From Nereocystis luetkeana (lineage: Eukaryota; Sar; Phaeophyceae; Laminariales; Laminariaceae): a stretch of 64,000 nt of DNA. Position numbers and translations under genes: made by a program. Of this stretch, positions 56,871-64,000 are shown piece by piece (within the stretch, counting starts at the first letter, position 1; each line of letters starts with the position of its first letter). The notes beneath the pieces were generated by a model. That model was not told the origin of the DNA. It did not search any database and saw nothing but the letters and a program-made list of their open reading frames with translations. Location: the NCBI GenBank assembly GCA_031213475.1, contig JARUPZ010000025.1:2306077-2370076 (forward strand), in the 5' to 3' direction.

Positions 56871-57468
56871 ATACGGGGATGTCATAGTATTACGTATTCC
56901 ATTTCCCATATCACTCCAGGGAATGTCTGACTGTGATTTACCACATACCTGGTGCACCATGTATAAACATATACCTGGTAGCTGGCACCAGTGGTTTTTG
57001 CTTTCAAGACTGTCTGTACGTAAAATATTGGTATTTATATATACCTGGTATGTAACTCTCAGGGATAGGAGATTCACCACAGACACTGGTTGTGCTGCTG
57101 TATGTCGACGTATAGGAAGAACGATTTAATGTGATGGAACAAGCACATATCTGTACAGCAGATATATGCTAAGCTGTAGTATACTGCTAGACTGCTGTTG
57201 TTTATACTGGTGGTTTGTATGTACTTTTCCTCACGTTTTGAAATGTCGGCGATATTGTGTTGTTCAAGGCACTCTACCCCGCCTACTACCTATTCATAAA
57301 TGGGTGAGGGCGTGACCACGAATATTATGAGTACGCTCTTCCAATATTATAGTAGAACGACCAATGAACGACCAATGTCGAAGACACGCACAGCTTGACG
57401 CAACCTTTTCAACCCCCAACATCCCGTCCCGAGAGACCGTCGTCACCGTGTCACGCCCACGTTACTTC
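56871..57468. other. Unclassified region with TACCTGGTA words and a decayed LINE tail
   Basis: TACCTGGTA occurs at 56972 and 57042 and 'tacctggtg' at 56946. A decayed LINE 3' end ('agacactggttgtgctgctg', 'tatgtcgacgtatagg', 'aacgatttaatgtg') lies at 57080-57137. The region 57240-57468 is unclassified and could hold 5' sequence of the gene that follows. Confidence 0.45.
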
Positions 57469-57930
57469 ATGAGTGGCTCGGGTCAGCAGCAGCCCGCAGA
57501 TATCAGTGGAAATTCTGTCGCGGCGCCTGCTGCGGTGTCTGCTCTTGCGCCTGCTGCGGTTGCACTGCATTCCATATATGGTTGGGGCAACATCCGAAGC
57601 ACGAGGAAAGGCAATGGTCATACGGGCAGTTCGACCACCGAGTTCCCCGCCGATATTCCGGACGTTGTGAAAGCCGCCACTGGCAACTGCGTGCCTAAGG
57701 ATGGCCACATTCTGGCGAGGGTGAACAACGGCAATCAAAATATCATCCACTTCTCGGATGGGCAACGGCCGTGTCTTCTTCAACGGCAAACCCAACAAGT
57801 GCAGTCAGCCTTGGGTTTGCCTCTTGGGCAATGATTGCCGTACCGCCCAGCGCACGATTAAAATCGCCGATAATCAAATATCCAGCGCCACCACGCCCTT
57901 GGACACCGAGCACAGGGTAGAGACCACGCG
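57469..57930 (+). CDS. Candidate host gene, exon 1 (contains one frameshift)
   Basis: From ATG 57469 the frame reads MSGSGQQQPADISGNS, an Ala-rich stretch (VAAPAAVSALAPAAVAL), SIYGWGNIRSTRKG, then DVVKAATGNCVPKDGHILAR and NNGNQNIIHFS. At GATGGG (57757-57762) the frame moves by one. Removing one G lets it continue DGNGRVFFNGKPNKCSQPW, VCLLGNDCRTAQRTIK and so on to 57930, where GTGAGA makes a good splice donor. Without the shift it stops at 57834. Codon bias, absence of repeats and the phase match with exon 2 argue that it is coding. I do not recognise the protein. The extra base could be a real mutation or a sequencing error. The start is uncertain because an earlier exon is possible. Confidence 0.5.
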
Positions 57931-58314
57931 GTGAGAAAAATTCTCCAAACGGCATACGCACGCTTGCGTTCGTGTGTTTTAGTTTCGTTGTCAGCTATGT
58001 ACCTTGTTGTTTCCGCTACCTTGATTTCACGAGTATTATTCTTGGTGGACTGCTCCTGTAGCAGATATCGTCGAGATAGTTTCCTCCGCTGTCACATGTT
58101 TAGAGTTTTTTTGGGGGGTTTTGTGAGATGAAAAAGAACGACCGCTACAAACAAACACCATGCAAAAAAGATACAACCATCCTTTTGAGAACTCTAACGG
58201 GGTATTATTTCGCGTCCCAGTTCTATTCTTATTCCTCTTGCCATCTGACAATGTGCAGCATGATCTTCACGATGGATCACTCCTAACTTTCCAGTTCTAT
58301 TGTTTGTGTTGCAG
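57931..58314 (+). other. Candidate intron 1 (GT-AG, phase 2)
   Basis: 384 bp from GTGAGAAA to a T-rich 'ttgtttgtgttgcag'. It joins CG of exon 1 to G of exon 2 to complete an Arg codon and keeps the frame open. Confidence 0.5.
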
Positions 58315-58507
58315 GGCGGCCGCAACTTCGGACGAAGTCGAAATATCGTGCGAATCAAACGTGTTCGGCACCGACGCAGACCCCATTTTAATGCTGGAGT
58401 TCGTCAAAGCAGTCCTTGCGCATGCCGCGTCTCCGTTAAGCCTCCCCGTGGCCGAGCCGGCCAACCCCCAAACGCCGCTTAACGCGGGAAGCCCCAACAC
58501 CAAGGCG
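58315..58507 (+). CDS. Candidate host gene, exon 2
   Basis: After the acceptor the frame reads AAATSDEVEISCESNVFG, then TDADPILMLEFVKAVLAHAA, SPLSLPVAEPANPQTPLN and AGSPNTKA. It ends at a codon boundary before GTGAGAATC, a second good donor. The acidic segment followed by a hydrophobic helix-like LEFVKAVLAHAA looks like folded protein rather than random translation. The region after 58540 consists of LINE and SINE insertions, which would lie in intron 2. No 3' exon is certain. Function unknown. Confidence 0.5.
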
Positions 58508-58604
58508 GTGAGAATCATAGGGGTAAAGTGTGTGTATTGTAAGTTGTCATTTATTTTCGTTTCACTATTTCATAGATTGCGTGTGTCGTGCCTGTCGTAT
58601 CTAG

Positions 58605-58953
58605 TTTTTTTTTTTTTTTTGCTCATCCCCTTTATTATCTTCGCCCATCTTCTTCTCTCTCTCCTTCCAACTCGTAACTCAGATCCGGGGTCATATAGCA
58701 GGCTCTTCTACCCCTTCCCCCTACGGTACGTGCCTTCATTTATTTTTATCGCGAGAAGATTTTAGCCTTTTCTTCCCTCGTCGACTCGCATCGAATTGTG
58801 CCTACCCACGCTGCAAGGCGCTCTCAACAATTGAATCCTTTTTTATTTTTATTTTTGCAAATAAAGTCAAAGTCCGACCCCCCTGGGGCTCGAACCCAGG
58901 ACTCAAACAAGTAGAATTCGAGGTTAACCACTTACTTGAACCACCGGGGCGAC
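58605..58953 (-). mobile_element. SINE1, tRNA-derived, copy 1
   Basis: On the minus strand it begins GTCGCCCCGGTGGTTCAAG with a pol III A box (GGTGGTTCAAGTAAGTGG, expanded by 'taag') and an intact B box (GGTTCGAGCCC) near 58883. Then come 'gggtcggactttgac', a ~250-bp body ending 'gggatgag'-like sequence, and a run of A (T on the plus strand, 58605-58620). 349 bp. It lies inside a LINE UTR copy whose uninterrupted form is known, so the ends are exact. The target duplication is at most 2 bp. Confidence 0.85.
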
Positions 58954-59020
58954 AGTATGATGATATGGCTTTGCATTGCCCACTGCAGTGCATACTGCAC
59001 ACGTGGCAACGTAGTATCTC

Positions 59021-59363
59021 TTTTTTATTGTTGTTTTTTTTTCTCATCCCATTTATTATCTTCGCACATCTTCTTCTCTCTCTCCTTCCAACTCGTAACT
59101 CAGATCCGGGGTCACATAGCAGGCTCTTCTCCCCCCTTCCCGATACGGTACGTGCCTTCATTTTTATCGCGAGAAGATTTCAGTATTTTCTTCCCTCATC
59201 GATTCGCATCGAATTGTGCCTACCCACGCCGCATGGCGCTCTCAACAATTGGATCCTTTTTTATTTTTGCAAATAAAGTCAAAGTCCGACCCACCTGGGG
59301 CTCGAACCCAGGAGGACTCAAACAAGTAGAATTCGAGGTTGACCACTTGAACCACCGGGCGAC
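59021..59363 (-). mobile_element. SINE1, tRNA-derived, copy 2
   Basis: Same element as copy 1. The head starts GTCGCCCGGTGGTTCAAG, with A box TGGTTCAAGTGG, B box GGTTCGAGCCC near 59300, the same body and an A-rich tail (59021-59040). 343 bp. It is inserted 68 bp further along the same LINE copy, in the same orientation. Confidence 0.85.
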
Positions 59364-59492
59364 CGTGGCGTAGCTTTTTGACCACATAACTTGTACCAGG
59401 TATCTTTTTTAGGATTGGAGAATCGACACGGACACTGGTTGTGCTGGATGTCGACGGGTAGAAAGAACGGTTTAATGTGAAGAACACACACA

Positions 59493-59870
59493 TGGATGAT
59501 ACAGTAGTGTACTGGTGAGTTGATGGTATCTGATCATTTTTTTCCAGAACGCAGAGGCCCCAAAACCGCGCTTGCCAATGGCCACTACTCCCATGACTAT
59601 TAATTGCCCACCACAATATGCCAGCAACGCGGTCATCGATGTATATCGTCGGTGCATCTATACATTTTGATCTCGTGTGCAGAGGCCGATTAGAATCAAG
59701 GGGTAGCCTACAACCCGCACAACAATATACCTCGTATATTGAGCTCATGGTTTTGTTGCGAGCAAGCTTCACATGTTCTTGCAAGAAGAGCAAATAAATA
59801 TCCCTGCCCCTTTCATAGCATAATTATGTTCACAACAAACATTCATTCAGTATCGGAACCGCTGCAGCAG
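59493..59870. other. Unclassified region
   Basis: I see no recognisable gene or repeat. A minus-strand frame (59242-59793) extends from SINE and LINE sequence and is not credible. Confidence 0.35.
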
Positions 59871-59879
59871 TAGGCCGCA

Positions 59880-59990
59880 GCGGCGGCCGCAGTAAGTAAG
59901 CCGCAGCCGCTGCAGCAGCAGCAGCAGCAGCAGGAGCGACAGCGGCCGCAGCAGCGGCAGGCAGCGCAGGAGGTGGAGCACCCTTTCATC
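59880..59990 (+). other. CAG/GCC-rich stretch, possible poly-Gln exon
   Basis: 'ccgctgcag' followed by CAG repeats reads QQQQQQ, then ERQRPQQRQAAQEV and EHPFIE up to 'gaaa|gtatag'. It could be exon 3 of the gene at 57.4 kb (after a TGCAG acceptor, phase 0) or simply trinucleotide-rich non-coding DNA. Evidence is weak. Confidence 0.25.
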
Positions 59991-60139
59991 GAAAGTATAG
60001 CTAACTCACGCTCTCGCGCTTTCCGCTAATCAATTTCATTTTTGCTAGAAAAAGCCACGATCATGCACTCGGTGGGACTCGAACCCAAGAAATTGATCTT
60101 GATAGGCACGCAGACCACCTACCAAGCCACTGGGGACGC
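59985..60139 (-). mobile_element. SINE2, tRNA-derived, with intact A and B boxes
   Basis: On the minus strand GCGTCCCCAGTGGCTTGGTAGG (A box) and TTGGGTTCGAGTCCCAC (B box) lie ~35 bp apart, then 'caccgagtgcatgatcg', 'ggctttttctagc' and 'attgattagcgg'. The acceptor stem would have mismatches and there is no functional CCA context, so it is a SINE head rather than a working tRNA gene. Confidence 0.7.
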
Positions 60140-60203
60140 CGCTATTGAAATACAACACTTATAAAACAGAGAGAATAGTTGTACAGGCGTATTAGGGCCC
60201 ATT

Positions 60204-60932
60204 TCAACGAACAACCTTTTTCATGATAGTATAATAGGAAAGAAAAATGATTTGATTCGAATAGAATTTCTTGAATAATATATATATATGCCTTTGGGTC
60301 CTATCGAGGAATGAGAATATACCTCGTATATACTTGTTAGATCGGATAACGCACAAGGGTCGACGAACACAAGAAGGTAACCAACGAGACGAGCGACGGC
60401 TCGCGTCCTCCCCGGGGCGCCGCGGGCACCAGCCGGTTATTTCTGCCGGGACCGCCGAAGAGGCTATATATAGCTCTTGGGATGTCTTGGGTGGCTGGCG
60501 CAACCACGAAGCCCCACGCAGGCAGCAGCGACGAGGATACAGCGATCGATTTTCTGAGCGAAGTCGTGGCCTGGTCGGTGCTCGTGTGGTTCGCGAGGCA
60601 AACAGGGATGAAAAACTGAGTTTGCGACGGCTCGTAAAAAACTGAGTTTGCGACGGCCTTGTAAATTTTTGAGGAGCCGTCGATGGTCTACTCTGTGCTA
60701 GGGACCGTCGGACCTCGCGCTGCGGCTGTTCCGATGGCCCTGTCTCTCGGGAATGGTGGACCTCATATGTGAAGCAGTCGACGGCACGGCTCAAGTTTGC
60801 GTGGCTTGCTTCGGTTTCAGGAATATGCCACGTCGAGTTGGACAAACTCCTCGGTTTGAATAACACGAAGAGCAAATGAAGGCCCAAAATATTTTTTGTC
60901 GAATTCGTTTTTTTCGTTTTAATTCCAATCAA
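60204..60932 (-). CDS. Uncertain 242-codon ORF
   Basis: A long uninterrupted minus-strand frame rich in Ser, Arg and Thr (for example SQTQFFTSRRKLSFSSLF, RRPGEDASRRSSRWL). It has no recognisable domain, and the opposite strand is also partly open (60271-60645). The GC-rich part (60360-60640) contains a direct repeat of 'aaaaactgagtttgcgacgg' at 60612 and 60636. I list it because of its length, not because I believe it is a gene. Confidence 0.2.
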   Translation of the reverse strand: MIGIKTKKTNSTKNILGLHLLFVLFKPRSLSNSTWHIPETEASHANLSRAVDCFTYEVHHSRETGPSEQPQREVRRSLAQSRPSTAPQKFTRPSQTQFFTSRRKLSFSSLFASRTTRAPTRPRLRSENRSLYPRRCCLRGASWLRQPPKTSQELYIASSAVPAEITGWCPRRPGEDASRRSSRWLPSCVRRPLCVIRSNKYIRGIFSFLDRTQRHIYILFKKFYSNQIIFLSYYTIMKKVVR

Positions 60933-61114
60933 ATATCAAAATGCCTGGTGGGTGATTAACTTTTCGACCAATCAGATGCAAATCAAATAAAACGGAAAAA
61001 AGGTCGACGGAGTATTATAAAAAAAGGTTCTTGTTAAGATGGGCCCTTACGCAGCTTGCAAAATTGAAAACTGAGTGAATCACCTACTACTCTAGAGTTA
61101 ACAACCAGTCGAAC

Positions 61115-61386
61115 TCACATATTTTTTCCTTTGTTATTTTTTCCTTGGTTCTTTGTCTCACTCTGTTTACAAGCAGTGGTTTTTTGTTTTTGTTTGTTCT
61201 TTTTTGTTTTTTTCAGCTCGTTCTTTTTCAAGTGTTGGCCACCTCGCCTGTGGTGGGGGGCACGACAGATTGTTTCCCCTAGTTTTTGCTTTCATTTTTG
61301 TTATTTTTCTCTTCAGATTTGTCCACATTGTTTTTGTTTTCTCTTTGGTGGTTTCTTTTCGTTTCACTATTTCAGAGATTGTGTAT
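61115..61386 (+). mobile_element. LINE 3'-UTR fragment, 3' end missing
   Basis: It runs from 'ttttttcctttgttatttttt' through 'ggccacctcgcctgtgg', 'cacgacagattgtttccc' and 'ttcactatttcagagattg', then stops before the 'gtcgtgcctgtcgtatctag' section. That section appears alone at 61948. Confidence 0.8.
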
Positions 61387-61947
61387 AGTTGCAGCGCTAC
61401 GGGCTTAAGGAGTCGCCCAGGTGGGCGACAGGGTATTCTGTGATGTACGTTGACTGACCTGACCAGTGACGCACGGAGGGTGCATCGTGTAAGGCAGCGA
61501 TAAAGCCGTAGGATGGCTCGCTGTCATATCGATGTAGGTATACAATGGAGTGTCCCCGGCGGGGGAGGCCATTTTCTGGGTCATGGAAACCCCGTATCGG
61601 CTGTAATGGTCGATACGGGTGCTCTCTGGCCCTACCTGGGGTTAGTCAATCCCACCAAAGAACGAAAGAAACAAGTCAAACTATATCCTGTTCACACACC
61701 GTGCATGACTGTTGCCCACCACGTTCATGTCAGTTGCCCATAACGTGCATGTCAGTTAATCCCACGTCGCATTCGCTGAGCATACCAACCCTCAACTCTC
61801 GTGGCGTCTGGCCACCCCGTGGCCAGAGAGGATTTAGGAGCGAGGAAAGGAGGAAATCCCCAGAAGGACTCTCTCAACGAACGACAACAGCTGGCTATCG
61901 AGGTGAGACCAAGCCGATAGCGGCACACAAGAGGAGGCAGCTGTAAC
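61387..61947. other. Unclassified insert or spacer between two LINE UTR parts
   Basis: The LINE UTR stops at 'agattgtgtat' (about 61386) and resumes at 'tatgtcgtgcctgtcgtatc' (about 61949), exactly where the consensus continues ('agattgcgtatgtcgtgcc'). The ~560 bp between may therefore be an insertion into one UTR copy. It contains 'tgcatgactgttgcccac' and 'cgtgcatgtcagtt' duplicates near 61710-61760 and two overlapping frames without homologues. Confidence 0.5.
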
Positions 61948-62486
61948 AGTATGTCGTGCCTGTCGTATCTTGTATGACGACATGGCATTGCATTGCCCAC
62001 TGCAGTGCTTGCTGCATACGTGGCTACGTTGTATCTCTGTGGCGTAGCTTTGTGACCACATAACTTGTATCTCTTCTGGGATTGGAGAATCGGCACGGAC
62101 ACTGAGTAGGTTTAGCAGGTTGGGAGAAGGGATCTTTAGGGATGTTTTTTACTTGAAAAATGTGTAGCGTGGTCTGCACTTCGGAATCGTCGTCCGCAAC
62201 TGAGAAATTTCCTGGTTCGATGCAAACTCGGCGCAGCCGCGTTTGTGGCGAGTCTTGGCCCGTTTTGGCTGCGGTTTGGGGTCAGGGTTAGGGTTAGGGT
62301 TAGGGTTAGAGTCAGGGGTGGGGTTGGGTCTTCGCCCGTATCTTGATCCCAACAGGAACCAAAACACCCGAAAAGCCTACCATCCTAAAGATCCCTTCTC
62401 CCAGATTGTTAAAGGTCCTCCGGACACTGGTTGTGCTGGATGTCGACGGGTAGAAAGAACGGTTTAATGTGAAGAACACACACAGA
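61948..62486 (+). mobile_element. LINE 3'-UTR end interrupted by a MITE
   Basis: 61948-62103 covers 'gtcgtgcctgtcgtatc' to 'cggcacggacact'. 62421-62486 resumes 'cggacactggttgtgctgg' to 'gaagaacacacacag'. The interruption is the MITE at 62104-62420. Confidence 0.85.
62104..62420. mobile_element. 317-bp MITE with 8-9 bp target duplication and internal TTAGGG repeats
   Basis: CGGACACT flanks both sides (62096-62103, 62421-62428; a shared G makes nine possible). The uninterrupted LINE sequence has it once. Terminal inverted repeats span 37 bp with 29 matches, including a perfect 20-bp core TGGGAGAAGGGATCTTTAGG. An 8-bp duplication is typical of hAT elements. The centre (62281-62310) contains four TTAGGG-type repeats. 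There is no transposase. Confidence 0.82.
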
Positions 62487-63290
62487 GGTGATGACTGATG
62501 AAGACGTATTTCCGTCGTTTTATCACTTTATTAATCTTGGGAAATATGAAATTGCTCCGCACCACCTTTAAATCTTTTTTTAGCACAAACAAGGGGTGCT
62601 GGCGTTCATGTTCAGCAGAGCTGCTGTATGGCTGGACTTTATGTTTATATATATGTTGAAATAAAAGTAGGTACTACCACACCGGTTTGTAGCCGCGAGC
62701 TCGCCACTACACACGAGTAGAACAGAGACGACACTGAACTCACGGCGACACCACCACCAGTATATACTGGTGTGGCCCAAAAAGATTTCAGGTGACCTGT
62801 CATCAAGCGAGACGCAAAGCGTGCGCTGTCAACGATGTAGGGCCGAGTGTTCCACACTAAACCTAGTGGTTTCGTGTCAGTCAAAATATATATGTATGTG
62901 TCATGAGGCAAACTTGCTGTCTGTCAAGGAATAATATTGCTGTCTCTTACCATGTAGCATATTTGGTATGACCGGTACGGACGCCATGGACGTTTATCTC
63001 ACGGGCGGAGTCGATCGATCAGCAACGAGCGGCGCTAGAATCACCTCCGCCGTCGCCACCACCTACGCCACCACCTACCTCCACAATCATCAGAACAGCC
63101 ACCACGAGCTGGCACCGCAACAGAAGAGTACTTGGTGCAGGGGTGGAAAAAAATCCGAAAAAAATGTCGCCCGTGTAGTGGTAGCACTTCTCGGAGCTTG
63201 TGGGCCGCGGGTCGAGCAGAACAACGCCTGCGTCGGGCCGGCTCCCTTCGCGCAATCAGCAGTGCGGGAAAATCTTCACGTACAACCGCG
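62487..63290. other. Unclassified region
   Basis: No recognisable element. Overlapping frames at 62968-63444 (+) and 63019-63255 (-) have no homologue here and run into the satellite. Confidence 0.35.
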
Positions 63291-63299
63291 CCGACCTTG

Positions 63300-63590
63300 C
63301 AGCCGGTGGAAAGAAATTACAGTCACGCCCCGTCGAAGAAAATCAAAATTACCGTCCCTTCCCGCCGAGGGAAAAAATGTTTACCGTCCCGTCCCACCGA
63401 GAAAAACGATAAGAATCGTTCCGCCCCGCTGGAGAAGAAAATAATTACCGTCCCGTCCCTTCGTGAAAATATATCCCGTTGAATTTGACCGTCCCGTCAC
63501 GTCGAGAAATTGTGCACCCGCCGTGCCGTCCCTCCAACTTTTTGAGTCTTCATTTTACTGTCCCGTCCCGTCCCGCCACGATTCTCAGTC
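63300..63590. repeat. Degenerate ~30-bp repeats, ACCGTCCCGTCCC...GAAAA
   Basis: 'accgtccc(t/g)tccc' followed by 'cgagaaaa'-like sequence recurs about every 30 bp, for example near 63351, 63388, 63447, 63489 and 63558. The repeats explain the open Pro/Arg/Lys-rich frames across 63132-63482. Confidence 0.65.
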
Positions 63591-63609
63591 ACTGTGATAA
63601 GCCTTGGAT

Positions 63610-64000
63610 TTTTCGTATCGGTGCGGTGCGGTTTGATGCGTTTAGCCGCATCGCAGCGCACCGTAGGATTTTTGCCTCTTGAAAACTGCACCGTAGGTTT
63701 TACGAAATTGAAATATGGAAACCGCGCCGAACCGCACCGTAGGATTTCGAATATAACCGAGAACCGCACCGCAGGGTTCCCGACATCTGAAAACCGAACC
63801 GAACCGCACCGAAGCATTTTTTAAGATATTATAAAACCGCAGAGGGCCGCATCGTAGGAGATATTACAGCACCGAACCGCTCCTTATTGACAACATCTGA
63901 AAAAAGCACCGAACCGCGCCTTAAGATTCCTGACTTATTTGTACCGCAAGGTAGGAATGCGATTGAAGTCGCACCGCACCGTGTACGTCAAGATACGGTG
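63610..64000. repeat. Degenerate GGTGCGGTTCGG satellite (to window edge)
   Basis: 'gaaccgcaccg(t/c)aggatttc' with spacers such as 'gacatctgaaaaccgaaccg' repeats with a period of roughly 45 bp and decays toward the end. The array continues past the window. Open frames on both strands are by-products. Confidence 0.65.

Larger units (their letters stand above)
58540..59492 (+). mobile_element. LINE 3'-UTR copy interrupted by two SINE1 insertions
   Basis: Three pieces form one UTR: 58545-58604 (to 'gtcgtgcctgtcgtatctag'), 58954-59020 ('tatgatgatatggctttgc' to 'acgtagtatctc') and 59364-59492 ('gtggcgtagc' to 'gaagaacacacac'). The last piece carries a 7-bp CCAGGTA insertion at 59396-59402. Confidence 0.88.

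Noticed and set aside
57451-57798. Minus-strand 115-codon ORF opposite candidate exon 1
   Set aside because: The plus-strand reading gives splice sites in matching phase. The minus frame has no such support.
58880-58953. Functional tRNA genes at the SINE1 and SINE2 heads
   Set aside because: The boxes are present, but the stems are mismatched or expanded and the heads are fused to a shared non-tRNA body, so they are SINE parts.
62279-62310. A chromosome end or ancient telomere fusion, suggested by TTAGGG repeats
   Set aside because: The repeats are short and lie wholly inside a MITE with exact target duplications, so they arrived by transposition.

Overview
This is a repeat-dominated stretch of a nuclear eukaryotic genome. 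The evidence is a non-LTR retrotransposon with an apurinic-type endonuclease and reverse transcriptase, a Ty3/gypsy-type LTR retrotransposon with target duplications, two tRNA-derived SINE families, several miniature inverted-repeat transposons, satellites, and one candidate spliced gene with GT-AG introns. Base composition is near 50% GC. I cannot name the organism. A marine alga, another protist or a repeat-rich animal would all fit. There is no operon, rRNA gene, CRISPR array or intact housekeeping gene.

Layout. 1-3.8 kb: LINE 3' ends, a degraded minus-strand LINE relic, and old copies of two repeat families that I call E and F. 3.8-8.4 kb: satellites (159-bp, about 88-bp and about 320-bp units) and a short inverted-repeat element. 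8.4-12 kb: unclassified sequence, a truncated E, and an 89-bp TTAA-flanked MITE. 12.0-21.4 kb: an E element split by LTR retrotransposon copy A, which lacks its 5' LTR. 21.4-24 kb: unclassified sequence and the second F copy. 24.06-28.87 kb: one nearly full-length LINE, broken by two stops and two frameshifts. 28.9-56.9 kb: a segmentally amplified block. A unit made of LINE 3' end, old E, TA-flanked MITE and SINE2 occurs three times. The first unit is split by LTR copy B (31153-40429), whose two 440-bp LTRs differ at one base. The other two lie in tandem with a 6006-bp period. A 1.4-kb segment is also repeated 13784 bp apart. 57.4-58.5 kb: the only candidate host gene, two exons with phase-matched splice sites. 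58.5-62.5 kb: LINE 3' ends interrupted by two SINE1 copies and by a MITE that carries TTAGGG repeats. 63.3-64 kb: two short-period satellites.

How the pieces relate. Most of the short repeats scattered over the window are 5'-truncated copies of the 3' UTR of the 24-28.9 kb LINE, all ending in GAAGAACACACAC. This LINE may supply the machinery that moves the SINEs. The LTR copies keep only integrase sequence and a long non-coding leader, so they would need reverse transcriptase from elsewhere. The most unusual signal is a 9-bp word, TACC(A/T)GGTA. It occurs 16 times where about 0.5 is expected by chance. Comparison of paralogous copies shows it arises as a 7-bp insertion at a TA dinucleotide.
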